Shown: one piece after another, positions 54,486 to 63,022 of the stretch
Numbering within the stretch: position 1 is the first letter of the stretch
How the letters are laid out: the number at the start of each line of letters is the position of its first letter
The notes under the pieces: model-generated
Database searches by the model: none
Seen by the model: the letters and a program-made list of their open reading frames with translations, nothing else
What the model was told of the DNA's origin: nothing
Made by a program: the position numbers and the translations under genes
DNA from: Sphingosinicella sp. CPCC 101087
Lineage (GTDB): Bacteria; Pseudomonadota; Alphaproteobacteria; Sphingomonadales; Sphingomonadaceae
Assembly: GCF_004151485.1 (NCBI RefSeq)
Contig: NZ_SBFF01000007.1
Span: 62,001 to 126,000 of the forward strand
Length of the DNA stretch: 64,000 nt
Reading direction: 5' to 3'

Positions 54486-54510
54486 GGAACCGGAATAGTC
54501 AGCTTTCGTT
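54486..54510 (+). promoter_or_regulatory. EcfG (general stress response) promoter
   Basis: GGAAC at 54486-54490, exactly 16 bp, then CGTT at 54507-54510: a full match to the alphaproteobacterial EcfG consensus GGAAC-N16/17-CGTT. It lies 65 bp upstream of the zinc-ribbon gene ATG at 54575 and excludes the frame-open start at 54479. Confidence 0.65.
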
Positions 54511-54574
54511 CAACTCGTCTATGGAATCTAACCACTCGTCGCACTCACTGGAAGGCGACAAGGGAGTAAAAAAG

Positions 54575-54835
54575 ATGTTGGTCTCGATATTCGGCAAGCA
54601 GGGCACCGCCTACCCGCACGACCCCTCGCGGCGCGGCTATCATGTCGTCTACCGCGAGAACGAAGTGAACCATTGCCCCGGCTGCGGTCGTTCGCACTGG
54701 TATGTGGGCCGCCTGTCCGCGGAATGCGGCTTTTGCGGCACCGCTCTGCCGCTCGCCGATGCCGGCACCTGGGGCGTCGGACTGGTGCGCCAGCGCGGGC
54801 CCGTGCCGCGCGAGGATCTCGCGGACGCTGCCTGA
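54575..54835 (+). CDS. Small zinc-ribbon protein behind an EcfG promoter
   Basis: An 86-residue protein beginning MLVSIFGKQGTAYPHDPSRR. Four Cys form a zinc-ribbon pattern: CPGC at residues 34-37 and CGFC at 51-54, separated by RSHWYVGRL. The C-terminal part is basic/acidic mixed and unordered. ATG 54575 is chosen because AAGGGAG lies 8 nt upstream and the EcfG promoter precedes it; ATG 54521 is a possible longer start. I do not recognise a named family. The promoter suggests a general stress-response gene. Confidence 0.82.
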   Translation: MLVSIFGKQGTAYPHDPSRRGYHVVYRENEVNHCPGCGRSHWYVGRLSAECGFCGTALPLADAGTWGVGLVRQRGPVPREDLADAA

Positions 54836-54938
54836 GCTGCCGCCTTCGATTGTTGCCGCCGCGGCCCGGCTCGCTCCGCGGCGGCGCCTCGCTTGATCGG
54901 GGCCCGATGCTGACACCCGAATCCACGACCGAGCGTGC

Positions 54939-54966
54939 TTGCCCTCCCGGCCAGCGCTGCTATAGA
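54939..54966 (+). promoter_or_regulatory. Candidate tRNA-Leu promoter
   Basis: TTGCCC (54939-54944), 16-bp spacer, TATAGA (54961-54966), placing a start about 12-14 nt before the tRNA 5' end. This is a reasonable sigma-70-type promoter by eye. Confidence 0.5.
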
Positions 54967-54986
54967 CGCCGCCTTGCCGTGGCCCG

Positions 54987-55069
54987 GCGGGCGTGGCGGA
55001 ACTGGTAGACGCGCTGGATTTAGGTTCCAGTGGGCAACCGTGGGGGTTCGAGTCCCTCCGCCCGCACCA
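54987..55069 (+). tRNA. tRNA-Leu (anticodon UAG)
   Basis: The acceptor stem GCGGGCG (54987-54993) pairs with CGCCCGC (55059-55065). The anticodon arm CTGGA-TTTAGGT-TCCAG carries anticodon TAG. The long variable arm TGGGCAACCG and T-arm GGGGGTTCGAGTCCCTC are typical of tRNA-Leu. The discriminator A 55066 is followed by an encoded CCA (55067-55069). It lies upstream of tig, an arrangement often seen in sphingomonads. Confidence 0.97.
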
Positions 55070-55129
55070 GCTTCGCCGCTCACGAGCGCGAAAGCCGCAT
55101 AATCCTGAAATGAAGGTTCGAGCCGACTC

Positions 55130-56692
55130 ATGCAGACTGTCGAGACGTTGAACGAGGGGCTGAAACGCGCCTTTCGGATCACCATTCCCGCCAAGGATAT
55201 TGACGCGCGGGTAGACCAGGAACTGAAGTCGATCGCGCCCCAGGTGCGTATGCCGGGATTCCGTCCCGGCAAGGTTCCGGCGAACCTCGTCCGCAAGATG
55301 CACGGCGCGGCGCTCGAGCAGCAGGCGCTGCAGAATGCGGTGCAGGAGGGCGTTCAGCAGCTCATGGCCGACCAGAAGCTGCGTCCGGCGATGCAGCCGA
55401 GCGTCGAGCTGGAGGAGGGCGGCCCCGGGAAGGATGCCGTCGTCAAGGTCGAGGTCGAGACCCTGCCGGACGTTCCGGAGGCGAAGATCGACGGGCTGAA
55501 GATCGAGCGTTTCGTGGTCGAGGCCAGCGACGAGATGATCGACGAGGCCGTTCAGCGCCTCGCCGCCGGCCAGCGCAGCTTCGATTCGGCGCCGGCCTCG
55601 CACAAGGCCGCGACGGGCGACCGTGTCATCATCGACTTCGAGGGCAAGGTTGACGGCGAGACGTTCGAAGGCGGTGTCGGCGAAGGCATGTCGGTCGAAC
55701 TGGGTTCTGGTCGCCTCATCCCCGGCTTCGAGGACCAGCTTGTCGGCGTGAAGGCCAACGATCAGAAGACGGTCAACGTCACCTTCCCCGAAGATTATCC
55801 GGTCGACTATCTCAAGGGCCGCGAGGCCGCTTTCGAGGTGACCGTGAACGAGGTCCAGGTCGCCCGCGAGGTCAAGGCCGATGACGAGTTCGCCCAGTCG
55901 ATGGGCCTCGAGGGCATTGCCCAGCTCCGCGATCTGCTGAAGGCGCAGGTCGAGCAGGAGCTCAATGGCCTCACCCGAACCCACATGAAGCGCCAGCTGC
56001 TCGATCAGCTCGCCGCCAGCCACGATTTTCCCGTTCCGGAATCCATGGTCGAGGCCGAGTTCGACCAGATCTGGCGTCAGCTCGAGCATGAGGCGGGTCA
56101 CGAGGAGGATCCAGCCGCGGCGCGCGCCGAGATGGAAAAGGAGCGCGGCGACTATCGCGCGATCGCCGAGCGTCGCGTCCGGCTCGGCCTGCTGCTTTCG
56201 GACATCGGCCAGAAGAACGGCGTCGAGGTCAGCCAGCAGGAGATGAACCAGCTCGTCATGCAGGCGGCCCAGCAGTACAAGCCGGAGGATCGTCAGCGCT
56301 TCGTTGAATATATCCGCAACGAGCCGATGGCGGCGGCGCAGCTCCGTGCCCCCATGTTCGAGGACAAGGTCGTCGACTTCCTGTTCGACAAGGCCGAGAT
56401 CAGCGAACGACCGGCGAGCCGCGAGGAGCTCGAGTCGGCGATCGAAGCCGAGGAAGGCCATGTCCACGGCCCGGGCTGCGGCCACGATCACGATCACGAT
56501 CATGCCGCCAAGCCCAAGGCCAAGAAGTCCGCGAAGGCGGCCGCGAAGTCCGACGAGGCGCCGGCCGAGAAGCCTGCCGCGAAGAGCAAGGCCAAGGCTG
56601 CCGCCAAGGAGGAAGCCGCCGAGGCCGCTCCGGAGAAGAAGCCCGCCGCCGAGAAGGCAGCCGCCAAGAAGCCCGCCGCCAAGAAGGCCTGA
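55130..56692 (+). CDS. tig: Trigger factor with His-rich and Lys/Ala-rich C-terminal tail
   Basis: A 520-residue ribosome-associated chaperone and peptidylprolyl isomerase. The N-terminal ribosome-binding domain has the signature MPGFRPGKVPANLVRKMHG, cited as about residues 40-58. An FKBP-type PPIase domain follows (about 150-245, GDRVIIDFEGKVDGETFEGG near 163-182), then the helical C-terminal chaperone domain (about 250-430). Beyond this the protein carries an unusual extension: a His/Asp cluster (GHVHGPGCGHDHDHDH, about 443-458) and a Lys/Ala/Pro tail (about 459-520) like histone H1. ATG 55130. The usual tig-clpP-clpX order is broken here by two inserted genes. Confidence 0.96.
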   Translation: MQTVETLNEGLKRAFRITIPAKDIDARVDQELKSIAPQVRMPGFRPGKVPANLVRKMHGAALEQQALQNAVQEGVQQLMADQKLRPAMQPSVELEEGGPGKDAVVKVEVETLPDVPEAKIDGLKIERFVVEASDEMIDEAVQRLAAGQRSFDSAPASHKAATGDRVIIDFEGKVDGETFEGGVGEGMSVELGSGRLIPGFEDQLVGVKANDQKTVNVTFPEDYPVDYLKGREAAFEVTVNEVQVAREVKADDEFAQSMGLEGIAQLRDLLKAQVEQELNGLTRTHMKRQLLDQLAASHDFPVPESMVEAEFDQIWRQLEHEAGHEEDPAAARAEMEKERGDYRAIAERRVRLGLLLSDIGQKNGVEVSQQEMNQLVMQAAQQYKPEDRQRFVEYIRNEPMAAAQLRAPMFEDKVVDFLFDKAEISERPASREELESAIEAEEGHVHGPGCGHDHDHDHAAKPKAKKSAKAAAKSDEAPAEKPAAKSKAKAAAKEEAAEAAPEKKPAAEKAAAKKPAAKKA

Positions 56693-56704
56693 GGCTAGCC
56701 TTCA

Positions 56705-56723
56705 TTCCGGCCTTACGCCGGAA
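56705..56723 (+). terminator. Candidate terminator hairpin after tig
   Basis: TTCCGGC (56705-56711), loop CTTAC, GCCGGAA (56717-56723), 13 nt after the tig stop. A perfect 7-bp stem without a following U-run. Confidence 0.5.
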
Positions 56724-56926
56724 ACGATTGTCCTGGATCGGCTGACGAGCTGACCCGCAAGCCCGTACCTGCTCACAGGTGGCGGTTTGCGCAGCTCGTT
56801 CCGGAGGACGAGCAGGTCTCCTGCTTCGCGAACGAGGATGGGCCTTGCGGCGGCGGCTTGATGACGAATTCACCTTTGCCCGCTAGACAGCTCGGCATGG
56901 CCCTGTCGAAGCCCGAGGAACCTATC

Positions 56927-57880
56927 ATGCCCGCGGCCCATGGCGCCGCGGTGCTGCGGATCGCCGTGCTGCTTCCCTGCTACAATGAGGAAGCGGCGAT
57001 CGCGCAGACGGTGGCCGGGTTCCGGGCCTCGCTCCCCCAGGCCGACATCTACGTCTACGACAATAACAGCTCGGACCGAACCCGCGAGGTCGCGGCCGCC
57101 GCCGGCGCGATCGTGCGAGCGGAGCGGATGCAAGGAAAAGGGCATGTCGTCCGGCGGATGTTCGCCGACGTGGATGCGGACATCTACGTGATGGCCGACG
57201 GCGACGCGACCTACGACGCCTCGGCGGCTCCGATGCTGATAGGCAAGCTTCTCGACGAGCAGCTCGACATGGTCGTCGCCGCACGCCAGTCCGAGATCGA
57301 GGAGGCGTATAGACGCGGACATCGCCTGGGCAATCGACTCTTCAACACGCTTCTCGCCAGCCTGTTCGGAAGAACGTTCAGCGACATCTTCTCCGGCTAT
57401 CGGGTCTTTTCGCGCCGGTTCGCCAAATCCTTTCCGGCGCTGTCGAGCGGCTTCGAGACCGAGACCGAGATCAGCGTTCATGCGCTCGAGCTGGCCATGC
57501 CGGTAGGGGAAGCGGTTACCCCTTATGGCGCGCGCCCGGAAGGATCGCATTCGAAGCTCTCGACCTGGCGCGACGGCTGGCGGATCATGAAGACGATCCT
57601 CCACCTCTTCCGGACTGAGCGGCCCGTCATCTTCTACGGCAGCTTCAGCCTGTTCCTGGCTACGCTGGCGGTCGTCCTCTCCATTCCGATCGTCGTCACC
57701 TATCTCGAGACAGGCCTCGTGCCGCGCTTCCCGACCGCGATCCTCGCCACCGGCCTGATGATCCTTGCGGCGTTGAGCTTCTTCGCCGGGTTGATCCTCG
57801 ACACCGTCGTGCGCGGCCGGCGGGAGGTGCGCCGGCTCCATTATCTGAGCCTTCCCGCCCCGGGCGTCTCCCGATTGTAG
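56927..57880 (+). CDS. Family 2 glycosyltransferase, polyprenyl-phosphate glycosyltransferase type
   Basis: A 317-residue GT-A glycosyltransferase with C-terminal membrane helices. The N-terminal core has IAVLLPCYNEEAAIAQTV (about 12-29), DIYVYDNNSSDRTREVA and the metal-binding MADGDATYDA (about 86-95), a DxD-like motif. FSGYRVFSRRFAKSFP near 155-170 is typical of the dolichol/undecaprenyl-phosphate sugar transferase type. Two hydrophobic helices follow (about 228-255 and 265-290). ATG 56927 is chosen because GAGGAA lies 6-7 nt upstream; starts at 56861 and 56897 are also in frame. It sits between tig and the TonB-dependent receptor, where clpP usually follows tig. Confidence 0.88.
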   Translation: MPAAHGAAVLRIAVLLPCYNEEAAIAQTVAGFRASLPQADIYVYDNNSSDRTREVAAAAGAIVRAERMQGKGHVVRRMFADVDADIYVMADGDATYDASAAPMLIGKLLDEQLDMVVAARQSEIEEAYRRGHRLGNRLFNTLLASLFGRTFSDIFSGYRVFSRRFAKSFPALSSGFETETEISVHALELAMPVGEAVTPYGARPEGSHSKLSTWRDGWRIMKTILHLFRTERPVIFYGSFSLFLATLAVVLSIPIVVTYLETGLVPRFPTAILATGLMILAALSFFAGLILDTVVRGRREVRRLHYLSLPAPGVSRL

Positions 57881-58017
57881 CGTTTCTGCAACGATCCTGA
57901 AAAATCCGTCGCTGCGAGCTTTCGGCAGCGTCGTTCCGCCCCCGTCATCCGTTTTCCCCGCACCGCGTGCTGAACGTCGGTAGGCGACGTGCGGCGCCGG
58001 CAAACGGGAGGGTTAGC

Positions 58018-60867
58018 ATGACCAGCCTTATGCGCAGAATCCACCAGGGAACCGCCACTTTCGCCATCGCCGCGGCACTCGCCGGCTGGAGCAATCCAGC
58101 GCTCGCCCAGCCGAGCACCGACCAACCGGATCCGCTTCCTGAGGATGCCGCGCCCGGCGCCGGAGGCGAGCAGGCGATCCTTATCACCGGTTCGCGTATC
58201 CGGCGCGATCCGCTCGACCAGGACCAGCCGATCACCTTCGTCGACCGCGCCGACATCGATCGCACGGGCCTCGTCTCGACGGCCGAGGTGCTCCAGCGCA
58301 TCCCGAGCTCGGGCGGAGCGCTGAACAGCCGGTTCAACAATAGCGGCAATTTCGGCAATCCGCCCGACGGCGGCGGCGTCGGAGCCGGCGCGGCCGAGGT
58401 CGACCTGCGCTATCTCGGCTCGCGCCGCACCCTCGTCCTTGTCGACGGCCTGCGGTTCGTGAACGCGGCATCCGCCAGCGGCGTGCCGGGCTCGACCGAC
58501 CTCAACGCCATTCCAGAGAACATGATCGAGCGGATCGAAGTGCTGCAGGCCGGCGCTTCGGCCATCTACGGTTCGGACGCGATCGCCGGTGTGGTCAACA
58601 TCATCACGCGTACCCAGCAGGAGGGTTTCCTCGCTTCCGCGCAACTGGGGCTGTTCGGCCAAGGCGACGGCTTTACCGAGAATTACCAGCTCAGCTGGGG
58701 CACCGGCAGCAGCGACGACAGCACGCGGATCGTCGTCGGCGGCCACTATGTCCACCAGAGATCGGTCAGCGCCGGCAACCGGGACCTGTCGCTGTTCCCG
58801 ACGCCGGGCGCGACCGAATGCGACGACCAGTGCAGCTCGGGAACGCCCGCCGGGCGGTTCATCGTACTCGGCAATGATCTGACCCTGCGAGCGCCTGTGC
58901 TCGCCGGCCGTCCGGTCTTCAACCCCGCGAACCCGACCGACCCGGCCAGCGATTTCCGGCAGTTCCAGACCGCCGACCGCTTCAACTTCGCCCCCTACAA
59001 TTTCCAGCAGATTCCGCTGGAACGCTATGGCGGGTTCGTCAACGTGACGCAGGAGCTCGGCGACGTCGCCAATCTTACGGTCCGGGCGATCTACAACAAG
59101 CGCAAGTCCCGCAACCAGGCGGCGCCGCTGCCCCTGTTCGTCGGGCCCGATGCCGGCAACGGCAACCTCCTCGACACGATCGACATCGACATCACCAATC
59201 CGTTTAATCCGTTCGGCGTGACGCTCGATCCGTCCACTTATGCCTTCATCGGCCGGCGCGTCGTCGAGGGCGGACCCCGCCGCTACGACCAGGAAGTCGA
59301 CAGCTATTACGTGTCGGGCACGCTCGACGGTTCGTTCCAGCTGCTCGGCCACGACTGGTATTGGGACGTGAACGGGGTCTGGGGGCGCAACAAGGCGAAG
59401 CAGACGGTGCAGGGCAACATCAATGCCGCCAATCTGGCACGGGCGCTGGGGCCGGTGGCGGACTGCACCGCGCCATGCGTGCCGTTCAACATCTTCGGCG
59501 GGCCGGGCTCCATCACCCAGGAGATGCTCGACTATGTCGGCTTCACCCAGCGGGACAGCAGCCGTCAGCGGCTCTGGGATGTCTCTGCCAACCTGAGCGG
59601 CGGCCTGTTCGATCTTCCGGGCGGGACTGCGGCTATCGCCCTCGGCGTCGAGCATCGCGACCAGACCGGACGCTTCGATCCCGATCCGATCGTCGCGGCG
59701 GGCCTGGGATCGGACATTCCGGCGCTGCCGACCAGCGGCGGCTTCAACGTCGACGAAGCTTATGCGGAGCTGCGGTTGCCGCTGCTCGCCGAAACGGATT
59801 TCTTTCATCGCCTGGAGCTGACCGGCGCCGCCCGCTATTCGGATTACTCGACCTCCGGCTCCACAACGACGTTCAGCGCCGGCGCCAATTGGGAGCCGAT
59901 CCCGAATCTTCTGTTCCGGGGGAGCTGGGCCGAGGGCTTTCGGGCGCCGAGCATTGGGGAGCTGTTCGGCACCCCCAGCCGCTTCGATCAGGAGGTCGAC
60001 GATCCTTGCTCGGACTTCAACAATAGCGGCATCTCGGACGCGGTGCGTCAGAACTGCATCGCGGCCGGCGTCCCGGCGGACGGAAGCTACGTCCAGCTCA
60101 ACCCGCAGCTTTCGGTCGTTACCGGCGGCAATGAGGCGCTGGAGCCGGAGACCTCGGAAAGCTGGGTTTTCGGCGGCGTCTGGCGACCTTCCTTCGCGCC
60201 GCGACTGTCGATCGAGGCAAACTATTTCGACATCCGCGTCGACGGAGCGATCCAGGCGATCGATGCCGAAGTGCTGCTCGGCCGCTGTGCCACCACGGCC
60301 GACGAACTCAGCTGCGCCGCCATCACCCGTACGGCATCCGGGCAGGTCGCACAGATACGCGGCTTCCTGCAGAATATCGCCAGCATCGAGACCGACGGGC
60401 TCGACGTGACCCTGAACTATCGCAGCCCGGAAACCGGCGCCGGCACGTTCGGCTTGTTCTGGACCAATACCTTCCTGCGCAACTACACGGTCACTGTGCC
60501 CGCCACCGAGGGCGTGACCGTGATCGAGCGTGAGGGGACGGAGCAGGGGAGCCCGGACCAGGCATTTCCCAAATTCAAGTCCACGGCGATCCTCGACTGG
60601 ACGTTGGGCGAGTTCGGCGCCTCGGTCACTGGCCGCTACATCGACGGCGTCGACGAGGCGAACGGCAACCATATGGACGCGGTTTTCTATACCGACGTTC
60701 AGATCCGCTGGAATCTCGACGACGGCTTCGGCTTCGCGCTCGGCGTGAACAACCTTCTGGGCGAGGATCCGCCGCCCTGCTTCACCTGCGGGCTCAACAA
60801 TATCGACCCGACGACTTACGACGTCCCCGGCACCGTCTTCTACGCGCGGGCGACGGTTCGCATGTAG
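58018..60867 (+). CDS. TonB-dependent outer-membrane receptor
   Basis: A 949-residue active-transport receptor. The signal peptide is about residues 1-30 (ending ALAQ). A TonB-box/plug start [13 protein letters not shown] (about 53-65) leads into the plug domain ([11 protein letters not shown], then [23 protein letters not shown] near 184-206). The 22-strand barrel fills the rest, with repeated Tyr/Asn-rich strands and a C-terminal strand ending [11 protein letters not shown]. The last residue is Met instead of the usual Phe. ATG 58018 has GGGAGGG upstream (58006-58012). The substrate is not predictable. A strong terminator hairpin follows. Confidence 0.94.
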   Translation: MTSLMRRIHQGTATFAIAAALAGWSNPALAQPSTDQPDPLPEDAAPGAGGEQAILITGSRIRRDPLDQDQPITFVDRADIDRTGLVSTAEVLQRIPSSGGALNSRFNNSGNFGNPPDGGGVGAGAAEVDLRYLGSRRTLVLVDGLRFVNAASASGVPGSTDLNAIPENMIERIEVLQAGASAIYGSDAIAGVVNIITRTQQEGFLASAQLGLFGQGDGFTENYQLSWGTGSSDDSTRIVVGGHYVHQRSVSAGNRDLSLFPTPGATECDDQCSSGTPAGRFIVLGNDLTLRAPVLAGRPVFNPANPTDPASDFRQFQTADRFNFAPYNFQQIPLERYGGFVNVTQELGDVANLTVRAIYNKRKSRNQAAPLPLFVGPDAGNGNLLDTIDIDITNPFNPFGVTLDPSTYAFIGRRVVEGGPRRYDQEVDSYYVSGTLDGSFQLLGHDWYWDVNGVWGRNKAKQTVQGNINAANLARALGPVADCTAPCVPFNIFGGPGSITQEMLDYVGFTQRDSSRQRLWDVSANLSGGLFDLPGGTAAIALGVEHRDQTGRFDPDPIVAAGLGSDIPALPTSGGFNVDEAYAELRLPLLAETDFFHRLELTGAARYSDYSTSGSTTTFSAGANWEPIPNLLFRGSWAEGFRAPSIGELFGTPSRFDQEVDDPCSDFNNSGISDAVRQNCIAAGVPADGSYVQLNPQLSVVTGGNEALEPETSESWVFGGVWRPSFAPRLSIEANYFDIRVDGAIQAIDAEVLLGRCATTADELSCAAITRTASGQVAQIRGFLQNIASIETDGLDVTLNYRSPETGAGTFGLFWTNTFLRNYTVTVPATEGVTVIEREGTEQGSPDQAFPKFKSTAILDWTLGEFGASVTGRYIDGVDEANGNHMDAVFYTDVQIRWNLDDGFGFALGVNNLLGEDPPPCFTCGLNNIDPTTYDVPGTVFYARATVRM

Positions 60868-60887
60868 CGCGTCCGGGGATGGATCAA

Positions 60888-60919
60888 GCAGGGGCCGGGC
60901 GCTTCCGGCCGGCCCCTGC
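60888..60919 (+). terminator. Terminator hairpin after TonB-dependent receptor
   Basis: GCAGGGGCCGG (60888-60898) pairs perfectly with CCGGCCCCTGC (60909-60919) around a 10-nt loop, 20 nt after the receptor stop. No U-run follows. The 11-bp GC-rich stem separates the receptor from clpP. Confidence 0.6.
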
Positions 60920-60973
60920 CGCCCCTGGCGGAGCAAGGCTGTCTCTCGGTCGTTCATGATCGGTGGCGAGGGG

Positions 60974-61002
60974 CTTGAACCTTCGTCGCTTTGATCCGAT
61001 GT
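60974..61002 (+). promoter_or_regulatory. RpoH (heat-shock) type promoter of clpP
   Basis: CTTGAA at 60974-60979, 16-bp spacer, CCGATGT at 60996-61002. This matches the heat-shock sigma pattern CTTGAA-N-CCCATNT with one -10 mismatch. It lies about 40 bp before the clpP ATG. Heat-shock control of clpP is established in other proteobacteria. Confidence 0.55.
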
Positions 61003-61039
61003 TCCTCGCACGCCAACAGATCAGGATTCTCCCCCTTCC

Positions 61040-61678
61040 ATGGACCACGAAGACATCATCGGCGGGCTCGTCCCCATCGTCATCGAGCAGTCGAATCGCG
61101 GCGAGCGCAGCTTCGACATCTATTCGCGGCTGTTGCGCGAGCGGATCGTCTTCGTCACCGGCGGGGTCGAGGATCACATGGCCACTCTGGTCACCGCCCA
61201 GCTGCTCTATCTGGAATCGGAGAATCCGAAGAAGGACATCTACATGTACATCAACTCGCCGGGCGGTGTGGTCACGGCGGGCATGGCGATCCACGACACC
61301 ATGCAGTACATCCGGCCCAAGGTCGGGACGGTCTGCATCGGTCAGGCCGCTTCGATGGGCGCCTTCCTGCTGTCGGCGGGCGAGCCGGGCATGCGGGTCG
61401 CCCTGACCAATTCCCGGATCATGATCCACCAGCCGTCCGGCGGCGCGCAGGGAATGGCGACGGACATCGAGATCCAGGCCAAGGAAATTCTCCGCATTCG
61501 CCACCGGATGAACGAGCTGATGGCGAAATATACCGGCCAACCGCTCGAGGAGATCGAGCGCAACGTCGAGCGCGACAAGTTCTTCTCCGCCGACGAGGCG
61601 AGGACGTTCGGCCTGGTCGACGAGGTGTTCGAAAAGCGGCCTGTGCCGGCCGACGAGGGAGCCGCACGCGCGGCTTAA
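61040..61678 (+). CDS. clpP: ATP-dependent Clp protease proteolytic subunit
   Basis: A 212-residue serine protease that forms the tetradecameric barrel working with ClpX or ClpA. The triad is visible: Ser105 in [11 protein letters not shown], His130 in MIHQPSGG, Asp179 in [28 protein letters not shown] forms the substrate-strand region (cited as about 68-86). ATG 61040. It is followed 87 nt later by clpX and preceded by an RpoH-type promoter, so it keeps its own control despite the inserted genes upstream. Confidence 0.98.
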   Translation: MDHEDIIGGLVPIVIEQSNRGERSFDIYSRLLRERIVFVTGGVEDHMATLVTAQLLYLESENPKKDIYMYINSPGGVVTAGMAIHDTMQYIRPKVGTVCIGQAASMGAFLLSAGEPGMRVALTNSRIMIHQPSGGAQGMATDIEIQAKEILRIRHRMNELMAKYTGQPLEEIERNVERDKFFSADEARTFGLVDEVFEKRPVPADEGAARAA

Positions 61679-61765
61679 CCTTTAGGCCATTGTGATTGTG
61701 ATAAATTGCCGTCAGGATGGCCCCCCAGAGGCGAGGCCGGCACTGAATCGGCCTGAAGGAAGATT

Positions 61766-63022
61766 ATGACGAAGCTCAGCGGCGGCGACAGCAAGAGCAC
61801 GCTCTATTGCTCATTCTGCGGAAAGTCGCAGCACGAAGTGCGCAAGCTCATAGCCGGCCCGACCGTGTTCATTTGCGATGAATGCGTCGAGCTGTGCAAT
61901 GACATCATCCGCGAGGAGACCAAGTCGGCGCTGGTCAAGACCCGCGACGGCGTCCCCACGCCGGCCGAGATCTGCAAGGTGCTGGACGATTATGTGATCG
62001 GCCAGGACCACGCGAAGCGCGTCCTCTCGGTCGCCGTCCACAACCATTACAAGCGGCTCGCCCACGGCGCCAAGGGCGGCGAGGTCGAACTCGCCAAGTC
62101 GAACATCCTGCTCGTGGGGCCGACCGGCTGCGGCAAGACCCTGCTCGCCCAGACGCTGGCACGCATCCTCGACGTGCCGTTCACCATGGCCGACGCGACC
62201 ACGCTGACCGAGGCGGGCTATGTCGGCGAGGATGTCGAGAACATCATCCTGAAGCTGCTCCAGTCCTCCGACTACAATGTCGAGCGGGCGCAGCGCGGCA
62301 TCGTCTATATCGACGAGATCGACAAGATCAGCCGCAAGTCGGACAATCCCTCGATCACCCGCGACGTCTCGGGCGAGGGCGTCCAGCAGGCGCTGCTTAA
62401 GCTGATGGAAGGCACCACCGCCTCGGTCCCGCCGCAGGGCGGCCGCAAGCATCCGCAGCAGGAATTCCTGCAGGTCGACACGACGAACATCCTGTTCATC
62501 TGCGGCGGCGCCTTCGCCGGCCTGGAGAAGATCATCGGCGACCGGCTCGAGGGCAAGTCGATCGGCTTCGGCGCCCATGTCGCCGCGCCGGACGAGCGCC
62601 GCACCGGGGAGGTGCTTCGCCACACCGAACCCGAGGATCTGCTGAAGTTCGGCCTCATCCCCGAGTTCGTCGGCCGTCTGCCGGTGATCGCGACGCTCGA
62701 GGACCTCGACACCGAGGCTCTGGTCAAGATCCTGCGCGAGCCCAAGAACGCCCTCGTCAAACAGTATCAGAAGCTGTTCGACATGGAGGACGTCAAGCTC
62801 ACCTACACCGACGACGCTCTGGTCGCGACCGCCAAGAAGGCGATCGAGCGCAAGACCGGCGCCCGCGGCCTGAGGTCGATCATGGAGAATATCCTGCTCG
62901 ACACGATGTTCGACCTGCCGTCGATGGACGGCGTCGACGAGGTGCTGATCGACAAGGACGTCGTCGAGGGCCGCAAGGAGCCGGTGCGCATCTACGCCAA
63001 GAAGGCTGAAGACGCCGCCTGA
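61766..63022 (+). CDS. clpX: ATP-dependent Clp protease ATP-binding subunit ClpX
   Basis: A 418-residue AAA+ unfoldase that feeds proteins to ClpP. The N-terminal zinc-binding domain has Cys15, Cys18, Cys37 and Cys40 (YCSFCGK and [10 protein letters not shown]). Walker A is GPTGCGKT at residues 118-125 and Walker B is [10 protein letters not shown]. The [24 protein letters not shown] region and sensor 2 [15 protein letters not shown] complete the AAA+ module. ATG 61766 follows GAAGGAAG. Its TGA directly abuts the TGA of the convergent TPR gene within the palindrome TGATCA. Confidence 0.98.
   Translation: MTKLSGGDSKSTLYCSFCGKSQHEVRKLIAGPTVFICDECVELCNDIIREETKSALVKTRDGVPTPAEICKVLDDYVIGQDHAKRVLSVAVHNHYKRLAHGAKGGEVELAKSNILLVGPTGCGKTLLAQTLARILDVPFTMADATTLTEAGYVGEDVENIILKLLQSSDYNVERAQRGIVYIDEIDKISRKSDNPSITRDVSGEGVQQALLKLMEGTTASVPPQGGRKHPQQEFLQVDTTNILFICGGAFAGLEKIIGDRLEGKSIGFGAHVAAPDERRTGEVLRHTEPEDLLKFGLIPEFVGRLPVIATLEDLDTEALVKILREPKNALVKQYQKLFDMEDVKLTYTDDALVATAKKAIERKTGARGLRSIMENILLDTMFDLPSMDGVDEVLIDKDVVEGRKEPVRIYAKKAEDAA

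Noticed and set aside
54479-54574. Longer N-terminus of the zinc-ribbon protein
   Set aside because: The EcfG promoter -10 lies inside it, and a good ribosome site stands before ATG 54575.
57841-61011. Very long open frame on the minus strand (over 1000 codons) opposite the glycosyltransferase end and the TonB-dependent receptor
   Set aside because: It mirrors the third-codon GC bias of the real plus-strand receptor gene. The translation is a low-complexity Arg/Ala/Glu/Asp mix without motifs.
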